Shown here: piece by piece, positions 47,640 through 61,440 of the stretch
Position numbering within the stretch: position 1 is the stretch's first letter
Layout of the letters: the number at the start of each line of letters is the position of its first letter
Source: Allium sativum
Taxonomy: Eukaryota; Streptophyta; Magnoliopsida; Asparagales; Amaryllidaceae
DNA length: 64,000 nucleotides
Direction of reading: 5' to 3'
Assembly: GCA_030737875.1 (NCBI GenBank)
Contig: JASFAX010000020.1
Span: 31,758,688-31,822,687 of the forward strand
The notes under the pieces: generated by a model
Told to the model about the DNA's origin: nothing
What the model saw: the letters and a program-made list of their open reading frames with translations, nothing else
Database searches by the model: none
Program-made: the position numbers and the translations under genes

Positions 47640-47820
47640 AATAAGTGCAAGTGGAACGAGGGGCGACGAGGAAATGAGTTCCAACTCATGATTGGAAACA
47701 GGAAATAAGAAGCTGCGAAATCGTGAAGAAAAAGGGGCGGTCAAGGCACGGTGGAACTAAGCTCAAGGTAATGCGACCCAGGAGACTGAAGACTAAATAC
47801 GTGCATGATATCTCTTTTGG
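47640..47820 (+). pseudogene. Chromodomain remnant of element D
   Basis: KKLRNREEKGAVKARWN then stop, then GNATQETED and further stops, collinear with KKLRNREVKLVKVQW and ATWETE in B. RT and integrase core absent. Confidence 0.6.
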
Positions 47821-48434
47821 GAATATATCCTCGACCCCTGTTTTCTGTAGAGCTTGCTTGTAGGCTATCTTTTGTGGACACCCTCTCGGTCCTATTTTCT
47901 GTTACAAACCCCGTAAGGAGTTTGCCTTGTTTATCTTCTCGACCCTGTTTCAGGGAATCCTCGGTAGAACCCTATGGATGCAAACATGTATTTGAAACAT
48001 GTTATGATTGATATGGTTGCAAGTGGTTGCTCGTGGATGCGCGAATACACATTTGATACTAGCTCGACTCGGTCACATTTCATATTGCATATGCACGAGT
48101 ATTTATACTTGTTTATGGATGAAATCGAATGTGTTATCATGCGGTTGTTGCATATGAATGAATGATTGTGCACGCATATAGTATCTATATGGCTAGTACT
48201 ATTTGCATACATGTTGGAGTCATGGCACTATACATATTTTTGCATTAGAAAGATTATTCAGGCCTGATCATTAGCATTAGCTAAGGAACATGTACACACA
48301 CATTTTGCATATATTCATACAGCATTAGAAATCATCTAAGGACAATGGTTGCTTGTGGATGATGTTTTGAGTAGATAGGTGATGGATGGTAGGATATGTT
48401 CTTCCTAACTTGGAGATTTCGGGGACGAAATCCT

Positions 48435-48449
48435 AAAAGGTGGGGAGAA
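48435..48449 (+). other. Polypurine tract of element D
   Basis: AAAAGGTGGGGAGAA before the 3' LTR, after ATTTCGGGGACGAAATCC. Confidence 0.9.
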
Positions 48450-51400
48450 TGTAACAACCCGTATTTCAATAACATGTTAAAACGAGAATCAAGACAGAAT
48501 TAAATTATAAATTCTGAATCAAGTGAAACGGTCTGTGCCATTGCGTTCGTCTTGGAAAAATACGCGAAATAGAGTCCGAGTTTTCGAGAATCGGAGTCCG
48601 TATGACCCGTTAAAGGCCCAAAGAAGATTTTTGGGAATTTGAATTTCGGAAACACTTTTGGAAATCAGATCTGGGGCTAGGCAGGAAGTTTCCCCGCCCA
48701 AGCCATCTCGACAGGGCTGTCGACAGGCCTGTCGACTTTGGCCCAGACCAAGTCGACAGCCCTGTCGACTTGCCTGTCGAAAGGGAGTGGTCGGGGCAAA
48801 TAGCCTGGCGCACCTGTTTGTCTCACCCGGTCTTGTTCTTGGGCTGGGTCTGGAAGCTTCCGAGATCTGATGGTCCTAATCTATCCTAGGGTTAATCTAA
48901 GAGCCTAAAACTATCCTAATCTCTATAAAAAGACCCTAACCTAACCTAAATCCCTAAAAATCAAACCTAGCAACTAAGTGCTGCCAAAATCAATTTTGAT
49001 CATGGCCTCCATCTCCAATCCCTAGAGCCTATGCACTCAAATCAAGTTCAAATCAAAAGGTGCAAGCTTGCTACACCAAATGAAGGCCAAATCAACGTTG
49101 CTATGCGAGTTCCATGACGATTCTTCAACAAAGGAGGCACCTTTCTTAGCCAAGATGATTTATGCTTCTTTCCCTAGGCCTAACTATGTAATTTCTAGCT
49201 ACTTTTGGATCAAAACGGTATTTTTAATGTTGACATGGGATAAAATGAGGCTAAACATGATTATGCGAATCTATATGAACCTTACCATGCCTCTTGTGTT
49301 CATATTTATGATCTTAGGCCATGTGAGTGACTTAATCATGCCTCTCATGCTATGCATAACCTAGTTTAACTTGCAAGCTTGGATCTTTATGCATGAAATG
49401 CTAGCATGAACCCTTTTGGAACCACTTTACTTGTGAAACATTGGCTAAGGCAAGATTTTGGGGCTTATGCATGTTTATGAACCCAAACCCCTTATGCTAA
49501 CATGCAAGTTTGTGGCCAAATCCTTTATGAGATTATGCATGCTCGTGGCTAATCCCCTCTTTTAAGTTGTGCATGTTTATGGCCAAACCCCTTTTGATAA
49601 TATGCATGTTTGTGGCCAAATTACCTATGACACTATGCATGTTTATGGCCAATCCCTTTATGATGTCATGCATGTGGAAGCCAAGCCCTTTTTGGCATCA
49701 TGCATGTTTTGAGACCAATATGTGACATAGTATCCTTACTATGTTGACTCGCTTTGCTTGCATTGGGAAAACACGATTTTGGGTAGTTAGATAAACATGA
49801 ACGTGTCGCAAAATCTTGACTTGAATATGACATGTGTTTATACTTGAAAATATGACTTGAAAGATAACATGGAAGATGACATGTAAGTATGCATAAAAAC
49901 ATGAGCTTGGGAATTTACCTATTAAGTTAGGTCTACCCTTTGGGAATTTACCTATTAAGTTAGGTCTACCCAAATGCTTGAAAACTTGTAACATGTTTTG
50001 GAAACATGATGAACTTAGATAATATAAGTATGGCCAACTCGAGGTTGGGTTGAGTTTGCAACGTAAAACTACCCGGAACCGACCGGCCTAACTAGTAGTT
50101 GCAAACAATAGGACCCAATGTGAGAAGTTGGTCATGTCGCGCTTAAGACCCGAGGTTAGACTAGGTTGTGGTGTAAATCTACCCGGACCCGCCCGGCTTA
50201 ACTAGTAACCACAACAGGGTCTAATGTGAGAGGTTGAGGGTACATTAATTAAATTAATGCCACATAATAGGGTTAAGTTAATTTGATTAATGAGGCTTAA
50301 CCAAATATGATATGGACAAATGGGTTAAGTAATTTGATTAGGCTAATGATACTTAACAAAACATGATAAGCTTGGGTAGGTTAAGTAACTTGAATTGCCT
50401 AATGACACTTGACCATTTTTATACGACTAGTGGACGGGATTAAGTTAACCAACACTTAATCAATCCAACACGATAACGTGATAAGGTAAAGTAAATTTTC
50501 TTAATGACACTTAACCGTATAATACAGTTAATGGATGGGGTTAAGATTAGGCTTAACTAATCTAAACATGGTAATCGGATGGGGTTAAGTTAGCCTAGAC
50601 TCAATTAATCCAACTTGGTAATTTAATGGGGTTAAGTTAAACACTTAACTAATTTAACACGATGATTTGATGAGGTTAAGTGACCTATACTTAACCAATC
50701 TAACTCGTTAATTTGATGAGGTTAAGTTAATCTATACTTAACCAATCTAACGTGAAAACATGATAAGGCTAAGTCACGAATCACTTGAATACGCTTGACC
50801 GATTTGATGACAAGGTCAAGTTAATTTATAATGATAATTAGACGAGGTTAAGTCATGGATTCCTTGATATACCTAACCAACTTGACACATGGTCTGTAGG
50901 GTTAAGTCTTGGACTTGGATACTTAGCCAGTTTCGACATGTTTTGTAGACGGGTTAAGTTGTGAACTTAAGTGACACTTAACCCATTAGAAAAACCCTAA
51001 TTCGGAGGATTAAGTAAATAACCATAGTTAACAAGGGTAATGGAAATAAGGCTAAGTGGTAAACCTTAGTTAAGGGAAACTAAGTAATAATTCTTAGTCA
51101 AGGAAATCTGGACCACTTCTTAGATAGATGAGTAACCCGATACGGTAGGTCATCGTTTAAGTATACGCGTAGGAGCAGGCTGTCTGATTTAGATAAAGGC
51201 TCCAGCGAACTGGGTAACGAAGCAGCGGCTTCGGGGAACGTGAGGATATTCTTGGTATCCCTCTGTGAGGTCGCAGATGATCATCCTGGGCTCATAAGAG
51301 GTTGAGGTCTGCGGTAGAAGAACCAAGAATATGCCTTGGTTGCTATGCGAGCGACCTAAAGACTGGGGTGGATAGCAGTGAGTCGGCGAATACATAAGGT

Positions 51401-52839
51401 GCCCGAGATAGCAAGTTCGTCGATCATCTACCATCTTGAGTCAAGCGTGTATGTACGGAAAGGCAGGGAACACCCAACAGACCATAATTGCTATCTAAGT
51501 ATGGGTGAGGTAGGCCATAGGATGTGGGCTGGCCGGAGTGTAGTTCTCATGAAAGATTTTCTCTTGTGTTGCCTTTCATTAGTTGAGGGAGGGGTCTCGT
51601 GGGACCATAGCCACGTGTAGAAAAGCAGACCTTAGTATCTGCATCGGCAGATAAATCTAAAGCTCCCGACCGAGTCCTGTATTTCTCATTTTGCCCTGTG
51701 ACAGGACTCGGATGGCACGATGTGATACATGTGCATACAGTTATAGAAAAACGATTCACGATGAATGCGTGGGAAAAAGGGCGCGGTTGAGGGTTAGCGT
51801 AATCCCTAGTGGCCTAGGTGATTTAACCTAAACCGAAATACGAAAACGTGCAATAGGCAAGCGTAATCCCTAGTGGTGCTAGGTGGCGTAAGTCCTAGTA
51901 GTTCAAACGATGATTCATATGGAAGAGCCTAGCTATAACAAGGGTGACAGTCCAAACGATTTCAAGGACAATACGACATAAGGAAGCCCGTACAAGGTAC
52001 GGCAAAGGACTGAACTTATATACATGGAAAGAAACATATGATTTGAGTAACCTATATATGCGATATTAGGTTGACATGGACCATTACACGACTTTGAGCA
52101 CGGGACATTCATGGTTAACACATGACGCGGGTAGGGATACTAGTACAAGAGGTGCAGAGCAAATATACATGTTAGAACTAGGAAGAATATACATAATAGA
52201 TACCGTGGGATGTTAGACGGGGTAGATACCTTGGGATAATGTACTCGATAGAAATCTGACGATGTGATACCTTGACTTATCATAACACCATAGTATATCA
52301 TGATACCTTAGTTTACCTTGCCGCAGTAGTTCAACCGGCTACCCTGGTTTATCTATCTTGTAGTTATCCTTATGTTTACTTTCAGTTTATGCATGTCATG
52401 TTACCTTTACCTGTTTTTATACTGGAAGTAGATAGGACTTACTCAGTCTTTTTGACTGACCCGTATTGTTTCGCCTCTTTTCTTCCGTTTCCCCCCCAGG
52501 TTTCAGGGAGGAAACAATGTTGTTTAGTTCGGACTTCTTCTGCTTGAAGGTCATCATGGATGGCTTGGACTTCTCTTGGCTATGGCTACTTTACTGTTTT
52601 ACTTGGGGAATAATTTATTAAAAAGTCTTTATGCTTCTTTACTATTGCAAGACATGTTTTGATGTACTCTGATGTAAAAGGCTGTAGACCTTATTTATTC
52701 ATGTTATGAAAGTTTGATTTTACTTCCGCTATTTATATATGTTCTGTCTTGTGATATTTCTGTGCATGTTTACCAATAATGCCCCTCTAAAGCTAGTGCA
52801 TTCCTTTGCGAGTGACCCTAGCGGAGGCGGGGTGTTACA
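48450..52839 (+). mobile_element. 3' LTR of element D
   Basis: 4390 bp, collinear with 42123..46505. Short frames found in both copies (for example 49068..49364) are shared because the LTRs are duplicates, not because they are genes. Confidence 0.93.
48719..48769 (+). repeat. GTCGAC cluster in LTR D (3' copy)
   Basis: Four intact sites; the two outermost have changed to CTCGAC and GTCGAA. Confidence 0.9.
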
Positions 52840-53389
52840 GAAATGCCTAATAATAAAATTCTTATAACAATATAATACATCAATAATTAATTGAAGTGTA
52901 AAATATTTCTAATTAAATTCCACATTCAGACGTTATGTAGTTCGTTAAGCATCAAAATTTCTTTATAATAGTTTATTTCCAATCTGTAAAACATCGTTCA
53001 TTCATTGCTAGATTGCACAGACCTCTTTCAAATTTTATAAACCCAAAAAATTTCTGACGTATAAGAAAACTAAAAGCAGACTGTAAAATAGAAACAAAGT
53101 GAATGAAATTATGGTGGAACAATATAATACAGAGAAAAGTGGAAAATATATGTGATTCACCAGTAATTGTTAACAAACTAGAGCTCGATAAAAAAAAGGT
53201 TCAGATTATTTACATATTTTTCAGCGGCACATGGAAGTACTTCCCCGGTTCTTTTGCTTGTATGTGCTATTTTCCAAACAAGAGATCACATAGGCTTACT
53301 TTCCGGATTTTCGTTTTTCTAATGAAATATACAAATAAATACATATAATATAATTTATCATAAAGTTTACTTAAGAAATCTGAACTACA

Positions 53390-53764
53390 TACCAATTCAA
53401 CATAGAGTGTACGGTATGATTTTCTGCCTAATGTATGATTTATAGTAACCTTTGCTTTGTTTTCAGTATTCTGCTTACATTGTTTTCTCTTTCTATCACC
53501 ATACCCCATGTCAACAAATCTCTCCTATTGAACTTTATCTATATCATCAGGACGATTTTCGATTGCAATACGTCTAGGTATAATCTCATCATCCTTCTTA
53601 AGGTATTTGTTGCGTAGTTTCGATTTTGCACTTCTGAATTTTTGTGAGAACCCTTTTTCTAATATAGGTCTTGCTTTATCAGAATCTATATCCATATCAA
53701 ACTCTTTCTGTAGAATCAAAAGAAAAAACAACCAATGCCTGATTAGAACCAACAAAACAAACAA
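53390..53764 (-). pseudogene. CACTA 2 transposase, Transposase_24-like N part
   Basis: Minus strand frame reads DMDIDSDKARPILEKGFSQK, RNKYLKKDDE, RPDDIDKVQ, a TAG stop where the family has Trp, then in the same frame ERFVDMGYG, QNTENKAKV and INHTLGRKSYRTL. The NK.(N/A)+K ... H..G.KS(F/Y) order is characteristic of plant En/Spm transposase family PF03004. The stop is consistent with a single TGG to TAG change. The rest of the domain continues at 40336 beyond element D. Confidence 0.65.
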
Positions 53765-53900
53765 GCAAGTTGGGAAAATTTATATGTGAATACAAGTCAG
53801 ATTTTCAATTGATTAGAGTGACGTTAATAATGATAGCAACGATGATGGTAGCGACAACGAAAAGGGTTGTGTTAGGTCACATCACATCACATTGGAGTTA

Positions 53901-54215
53901 TTAAAAGATCTCCTTGTATACATTGCAATCATTTTCACAAGCGTGTATACATTCTACTTTCATTCCTAAATCTTTTGACATTTGTTTAATTGGGGAGTAC
54001 TTCTCAGTTATTGTATTCTCCTTTGGAAGCCACCGTTTCAATCGCTTCAACAACTCGGTCATACTATTTCCTGACCAATTAAAGTCTTTTTTCAAATTAT
54101 GAAGCTCTATGATGACACTTAATGTTGTAATACCATCTTCGCAAGAGGGGTATAATTTTTCCCTTGCTTTTTCCTTGTAATCATGATACTTTTTCCACTG
54201 ACTACCATCATGCAT
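53901..54215 (-). pseudogene. CACTA 2 transposase, start of tnp2-like domain
   Basis: A 104-residue minus frame: MHDGSQWKKYHDYKEKAREK, then a helix-rich stretch with LLKRLKRWLPKENTITEKY and SKDLGMKVECIHACENDCNV. The I(H)AC.NDC motif is the start of the tnp2 transposase domain (PF02992). After NVYKEIF the frame stops and the DDE-type catalytic core that should follow is absent. A frameshift separates it from the upstream piece at 54221. Confidence 0.75.
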
Positions 54216-54220
54216 TCCTT

Positions 54221-54622
54221 CTACGCTGTCATATACTTCATATGCATCTCAATAAAGTTTCCAAGAGTATCTTCTATGGGGTTTTCCTCTCGAAATTGAT
54301 TGGGGTTGTAAGCGTCATATGTAACATTTGGCGTATTAGTGACCCTAATGTCAATGTTGCTTCTCTCCCCATGAAGAAACCACTCATCGTATGTTGGGTC
54401 CATGCCATGAATGATTTAGTGCTTCTCAACTATTTCAAAATGAAACTTCTTCGAATTTCTACACTTCATACAAGGGCAGCTACACATTTCAAAGTCGGGT
54501 GGTGAATGACACTTCATCAAGTCCATAAAATATCGAACTCCTTGTATGTATTCATTGGTATTCCTATGTCGAATTCTAATCCACTCTCTTGAAGTAGGTT
54601 TCGACATTAGCAAGAACTTCAC
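54221..54622 (-). pseudogene. CACTA 2 transposase N-terminus (transposase-associated domain)
   Basis: One continuous minus frame interrupted by a TAA at 54416..54418. Before it: SREWIRIRHRNTNEYIQGVR, CSCPCMKCRNSKKF; after it: GMDPTYDEWFLHGE. The CPC..C(R/K)N ... W..HGE pattern is the plant transposase-associated domain (PF13963) found at the start of CACTA TNPD proteins. One stop plus a frameshift near 54218 inactivate it. Confidence 0.78.
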
Positions 54623-57600
54623 TTGTGCCTGTTATATTTTGTAAATAAAAAAACAATGCAATTAGTTAGATAACATAATTCACAACAATTTGCATTTATT
54701 GTTTTTCACAACAATTTATAAAAAGCAAGTGCAGTCTTCACATCTCTACATTCAACTGAATGAATAACTAGGGAATGCATGAGCCTAGAACTCAGTAGTA
54801 TAAACCATTCTTTTCATAGATCATAAGAGAATCCCATTAACCGCAAAAGGATGTGTAACAAATATTTAGATGCACAATTAAATTATAACTTCCAATCGCT
54901 AATTAACATGCTTACTAGCTGCTACTTACAATTACGGCTTATATGATGATGCAGTTTGAACTGCACAATTAATCACTTACTGCAATTGAAAATACCCGTG
55001 CTTTTTTCATTGCTATTTTGCTTATCAAAATATAATATTTGCGTGAGATAATGTATGGAAAAAGTATATAACTATAGCTTGATTCACATTTCAACGTTTT
55101 GAACTACTTTATATTCTAGGCGTGATTACTGTTTTAATATAATGTTCTTTATTATCCAAACAACATCATGCTAAAATAATTGAATTTCCTCCTTCCGAAG
55201 TCTGTAACTTTGGCATCATAATTATGATACACAATAGATAATTTTTTGAACCAGTTTCCTTAACCGTGGAAGAAAGACAGGCATGTATTTAAAAAGTAAT
55301 TTATATTTGCAGATAATGTGCAGGAGGAAGTTGGGCTATAAAACAAATGTGATAGGCACTATTTAGTAATTTATAATGCGTAGAGAGGACAACATTAGGA
55401 ATCCACGCATGACCTAAAAATATATATATTTAAATGTACTCTCATCTCACACCTTAAGGTTGTGAAACTACTTTGAGTGCCTCCTTGAATTCAAACTATT
55501 TGTTATGATGCAAAGATAAAACTGGTATCTACAATAAATTTATTTTGTTTTTTCTAGATAAGTATGATTTTTAATACATGCCATTCAGAAATACGTTGAC
55601 GATACACTTAGACCATAACTGAAAATGACCAAGAAAAGAAACTTGTTGTAGAATTTTCTGCCATCTACCATATTGATAAAAGTTGTACGCTAACTGGGAA
55701 ATACTCAAGAAAAAGAAAAGAAAAATGTTAACTGTAAGTCCTGTGATATAAATATATTCTGCAAGTTCAGTTCATTGTTTAGCTTCATTCTTGAAAAGAA
55801 ATTGTTAGCATAACTCACCTGGCACATGTAAAGAGTATATTACATGAATAATATTTATTGATCTGTTCATCTTCATGTAAACCATACTGGTGCCATTAAA
55901 ATTTGAGATGTACCCATAGGCTAAGTCATATACTTGTTGTAATCTAGTAACAACACTGTTACAATTATCAAATATATTTGGCATTTAATGCCATTTCAAA
56001 GTTTGCACCATACCAAGTGGAAATTGTTCTATTGATATTCTAACTTGAATCCTCTCTTTCCTGTAGCATGTTAGTATTATGTTATTTAAATATTATGTGC
56101 AGGAGAAAGACAGACATCACTGCACATTTTTTAACAAGATAATCCAATTTAGTATTTCTATTTTTGAGTAAAATTTATATAACCCAGTACTGATGTTTAA
56201 AATACAGAATGCGCTATAAACCGTAGAAATTATTTGAAAGGAGGACAAGTTCAGCAAAGTAATTATTTATAACCGTAGGACGACGAATATGATAAGAGCG
56301 GTTCGGCTGTACCAAATTCTAAATCTCAGGATAAGAGGTTCAAAAAAATGCTTGGTCCTTTTAATCTCAGGCTACCAATTTCGCTCTACATATGCATGGT
56401 ACCATATTAGGTGCATTGAGTGGGTATCGGAACCTGCTGCATGCATGCTATTTACAATTTATTATTCATTTCCTTTTTCCTTCAAACGTTTTGTCTGTAT
56501 TACTACCCATGTGTATAGAAATGATTCTACGCATACTTATAAAGTAATAGAAAGACCGACGCAATCGTATAGGGGCACTACATTACTTGCAAACTACTAC
56601 AGATGAAATAGAAACCCACTATATCACCTAGCATTTAGAAGAGTGCATATCTCACACATAGAAGCAAGTAAAAAAAACAATGCCAAGATGCAACAGCAAG
56701 AAGTGGAAACACCACTACTGCAAGCCACCAAAACAGAAGCCATTAACATGAAAATGCAGGTTTCTACAACAGTAAATCCCACAGAAATAACAAATAGCTA
56801 GAAGAAAAAAAGAAATCAAAAAGGAAGCAACACGAACAAACAAAACCCGACTTCAACACAAAAGACTGGGCTCCAAATCCAAGTCCCGAGCTAGGAACAG
56901 AGCGAAGAACCAAGAAAAATAACCGTCCAGACCTGTCGATAAATCGATCAAAGCCAAACCAAAGGCCTTTAACTGACAAGTAGCTAAGCAAAGCAGTTAG
57001 TCTCGCTATTGAGGAAGGCTGCGATACGACAAGATGCTAGACTTAACCAAAATAGGGGGCCAAGTGAATCGGGAAATACAAATGGTTGACGATTTATTAA
57101 CGCTGAAAAAGGAAAAACTGGCATAAATGTGACTCTGTAGAAAAAGTTGTGACCATTGGAGGAAACGATAGAAACTCTGTAGCAAAAATCCTTTTAGACT
57201 CCTTCTTAGGTCCCACTCAAATGTTAGGCTAGGTTTATGCTACAGTTTTTGTGTACTTCGCATAAATGCGACTTTCGCTTTGTCCCAACATAAAAACAAG
57301 TTTATACGCATAATTTATGCATCAATTTATGTTTGATGCCTCTTATTAGAATCAAAATATTTTTTTTTCCAGTGATTTTTTCTTCAAGGCCTTTTCTAAG
57401 TCCAACCACATTCATAATATCCTGTTGTAGATCTGCTAATACTAAATACAATAATAAAATTTCATTTAAAATGCTTGAGCTTATCATAAATGCGTAGCTT
57501 TAGACAATTTTCGATTAATTTTAGTTTGAGCACTTGGTACCGAGAACATGCTTACCATCTAATATTTGCTTAGTGATTTTTACAACATTAGATAGAAGGC

Positions 57601-58480
57601 GTCGAGCATGAATGTATCTATTATCTCGAGTTCAAATGATACATTACAAATATTATGGTTGCATTGTATGCATCATCAACTGTACAATGCCTTTTTTTAG
57701 TGGTAACAAACAAATCGACTTTGTATTCAAGGCAACTTGAGATGATAGGTGATATGATTTATACAGAGGGTAAGCTTCACTAGGAGTACAGACATTTGAA
57801 TCACAATACAAACATTGGCTACACAGCTTTTCGCTTTGCAGATGATCTTATGTAGCTAATGCAATTTAAATTGTACAAGCAACACTTGTAACTATCTATA
57901 CATCAGAGACACCAAAGTAGCATGTGTGCAGGTTGTTATGCATATTTATTACTATCCATATAATTATACTACTCATTGGCTAAACATCCATACTATTTGC
58001 AAACGTAAAAAATATTACATTGCTAAAGTGCTAATTTTTTACAAGGGTTCAATTTCTAAAATTTGAAGAACCCTATACAATAATGAAATATAAATGGTAT
58101 CAATCAACTGCTTAATTGATTATTTATTTACTGTTTGCACCACAACTTGCACTTTGAGGAATGTGGGCTAACAGTACAGAGGCAATGAACCGTGGTTTGC
58201 CAATGTTTGCAGCTAAAGGAAGAGGACCGACCAAATATTGTGGACACTGGACAGACTTTCAGGCTTTCATATTAATCCAAATAACTATGATTGTAAACAA
58301 CATTGTTTAAATATCAATATAAGATAATTTTTAAGCTGCAAAATATAAAAGATTTGCCTTTTAGTTCTAGAGTTTTCCAACTATATAAATATTACGCATG
58401 ACAGTATGACACTGCACCTTTAGAAACCATGAAAATTCAAATTTTGACATAAATTATGTACATATAAATGCAATATTAAT
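54623..58480. other. AT-rich 5' region of CACTA 2, no gene seen
   Basis: Long non-coding interior upstream of the transposase. Short frames (for example 56289..56606) have no recognisable domain or supporting splice signals. Possibly upstream exons and introns too decayed to see. Confidence 0.4.
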
Positions 58481-58484
58481 GACC

Positions 58485-59050
58485 AAACTGCAGTTTTAAA
58501 AAGTGCATTTTACAAAAATTGCATTCTATAAACCATATAAAATATGTTTTTAAAAACTGCATAATATGCACTGTTTTTTGTTTAAAAAAAACTACACCTA
58601 CAAAAATGTTTTTTTTTAAAAAAATTGCAACTTTTCAAAACGGATTTTAAAAAAACTGCATTTCATACACTACATATTAAATTTTACATTCAGTTTTATA
58701 AACTGCATTTCATAATTCATACCCACAAAAACTGCATTTCATTTTCATACACTGCATTTTAGGGGAAAAAAACTGCATATTAAATTTTACATTCAAATTC
58801 TATAATTCTTATTCAATTTTTAACTTACACAATTAAAGTAAGCTAAAATTTGCGAACTGCATATTTCAAAAACTGCATATTGAAATTTTACATTTTTAAA
58901 ATATTTTAACAACTACAAATTTTAAAAACTACATATTAAAAAACCACATATTAAAAACTGCATATAACATAACTTTAAAATCAATTTCACACTTTTATAA
59001 AGCTGCATATTTAAAAAACTATTATAATTTATAACTTTAAAAAATTGGAT
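58485..59050. repeat. AACTGCAT-rich degenerate repeat in CACTA 2
   Basis: The word AACTGCAT or ACTGCATATT recurs roughly fifteen times at irregular 20-60-bp spacing among A/T runs. Loose repeat with no fixed period. Confidence 0.55.
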
Positions 59051-59456
59051 ATTTAAATAACTTTAGAATTTAAAACATATAATTGACGTTCTTTGCGCGA
59101 TGTGGTGAAGGATGCATCAATTTTAGTTGCCATGCTCTCTCATTAACTTTGACCGATTTAGAACATTAATGTTAATCAAACATTGGGATTCCAATGCATC
59201 ATTACTCATAAATTCATGAAAGACAACAAACACAATGATACAAAGGTGGACAAAATGTTATATTTATTAAACTTTTGAACAACGGTGATCTAAGCGAATA
59301 TTGCAAAACCAACATTTAATCATTCACTGTGACACAGACAACTTTCTCCGGGTAATAAATCATAAGCAGTGATAAGTAAGTAAGCTGTACCATAATATGT
59401 ACAAATTAGTTAACGTTGAGTCAAAGGATTCATACAAAGAAACTTGCTGTTAATAC

Positions 59457-59560
59457 CTCAAGGCCTTAGCAAAGTGATTTCTTACAGTTGAGGGATGCTC
59501 GATATCTGATATTTCCTTCAGGAATCGATTCAGTGTAGTATTCAAGATTGCTGCTGCGAT
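59457..59560 (-). pseudogene. Exon-like segment near the right end of CACTA 2
   Basis: Minus strand segment bordered by TGTAG and GGTATTAAC reads 34 open codons beginning IAAAILNTTLNRFLKEIS and ending VRNHFAKAL. Protein-like composition and correct splice borders, but family unknown. Could be an exon of the element's own gene or captured host sequence. Confidence 0.3.
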
Positions 59561-61129
59561 CTACAGACCGACAAACAACATTACACTTTTGAATTCAAAT
59601 TACTTATTCTAATAGTAACTTTTAAACCAAGACAACCAAAACATGGAAGGATTCAAGACAAGATCTTTCTTCACAAAAACTAATTTAACACAGCAAGAAC
59701 CTAAAACAAAATTGAAGAAGTAATAATACCAGAAGTTATCGGCGTGGCAGAGGCAATCGTGGAAGAAGCGATCGGCGTGGGCATGGTAGTGCCGATCGGC
59801 ATGTCAGAGGCAATCGAAACTAGTCAGAAGCAAAGGTGGAATAAACATAGGCACGATGAAATATGGGGATCGGAAGTGTAAGCGTAATAACGAAAAACAA
59901 AAGGTAAGGTTAGACGCTTGGCTGAAGGTAAAATTACCATGTTAACCCTTGTGTTCAAAACTATTATATATTGTAACAGTTATTACTATTATAACCCAAT
60001 ATAATGGTAATAAACGTTGTAAATTCGTAACACATATAAACGTTACAAATAGGACCCGAAAAAATGTGACAAAATGGCCTGTTTGGTGTAGTGCCCCACT
60101 CGTTCATTGGTTAAGTGTTAACTTAACCTTACTACTTGTCATGTTACATTGGTTAAGTGTTGCCCTCTTGTGTTACATAACCCTACCACTTGTCATGTTA
60201 CGTTAGTTAAGTGTTGCCCTCTTGTGTTACTTAACCCTACCACTTGTCATGTTACATTGGTTAAGTGTTGCCCTCTTGTGTTATTTAACCCTACCGCTCC
60301 TAGCCTATATGTTCCTTAGCTTTAATTCATTCATTAAAGGACCAACCACTCACATTAGATCTATATTGTTGCGGTCGCTGGATGTACCGGGCGGTCCCGG
60401 GTAGTCTTACACCGCAACTCAATCTAACCTCGGGTTTTTGGGCTTAATGCGCTAATCTCTCACATTAGATCTATATTGTTACGGTTGCGGGATGTGTCGG
60501 GCGGTTCCGGGCAGTCTTACACCGTAACTCAATCTAACCTTGGGTTAGGCATTTTCATCTTTTTTTTTTAATCTATATATTTACAATTTATGTTCATATG
60601 TAAATTATCCACAAGTGTTGTCAATTCAAGTCATGCCCCATTTACCCTCTAAATTATGCCCATAATTCTAGGTATACAAATTCTACCATTTCATGCTACT
60701 AATCATTTACATGATTATGAGCCAATCTATGCCAATATCATGTAGTTTAATATTTTTCCCCAACGTCTCCCCCGTTATTTGTTTGCATAATTCACATAGA
60801 ATGTTAGGCTCGCAAATTAGCCTAACTTATAAATAAAGGGGAAAAGAAAGGGACATGTAACATTCCAACAGGCATAAACAATATAGATCAACAAGTGTAG
60901 TATAAATTTGGGACATAATAACTTAATTAAGCACATGAATGTGATCTTACATTTAAATTAGATCCAATTAACATGCGAACTAGCATAGATCTAATTGTAT
61001 AAGCATGAACTTATATAGATCTTAAACATGGGTACTAGCTTGGATCTAAACATGTAAGCATGTATGAACATAACTTATCATGTAATTTGCATATACAGCA
61101 TGTTAGGTTCAATTGTGTCAGTCCAATAG

Positions 61130-61440
61130 TCTCATAGCCATAGGATGTACAACATGATAAGTCAATCACAACAGTTCCATAGGCATGATAAGTTTCATTT
61201 TGTCAATCCAACAGTCTCATAGGCATGTTAGGTTTCATTATGTCAATCACAATAGTCTCATAGGTATAATAGGTGTTATTACAACAATCACAATAGTCTC
61301 ATAGGCATGATAAGTGTCATTACATCAATCACAATAGTCTTAAAGGCACGATAGGTGTCATTACATCAATCACAATAGTCTCATAGGCATAGGATGTAAA
61401 ACATGATAATTCAATCATAATAGCCTCGTAGGCATAGGCA
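61130..61440. repeat. Degenerate 'caatagtctcataggcat' repeat in LTR F
   Basis: About seven copies of TCATAGGCAT with TCAATCACAATAGTC at roughly 40-45-bp spacing; same location class as the 49-bp array of LTR B (after the splice-donor-like site). Confidence 0.75.

Larger units (their letters stand above)
42123..52839 (+). mobile_element. Element D: chromovirus with decayed coding region
   Basis: 10,717 bp with target duplication GAAAT at 42118..42122 and 52840..52844. LTRs are 4383 and 4390 bp, with an initiator-Met primer site and a polypurine tract. The 1944-bp internal region retains only fragments related to the protease and chromodomain of element B. LTR divergence looks about twice that of B by eye. 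Inserted in CACTA 2. Confidence 0.93.
39118..60093 (-). mobile_element. CACTA 2: larger En/Spm-like transposon with decayed transposase
   Basis: The right end, reverse-complemented, reads CACTACACCAAACAGGCC; the left end is a one-base variant CACAACACCAGAAAAGG. Both ends are followed by GTAACGGTTATTACCGTTAC-like subterminal repeats (39140..39420 and 59960..60060). Flanking triplets TCC and CCC fit an imperfect 3-bp duplication. Excluding nested element D it is about 10.3 kb, the size of autonomous CACTA elements. The transposase reads on the minus strand and is broken. Confidence 0.82.

Noticed and set aside
55000..58400. Possible host gene between transposase and right end of CACTA 2
   Set aside because: No exon chain, domain or sustained open frame found on either strand.
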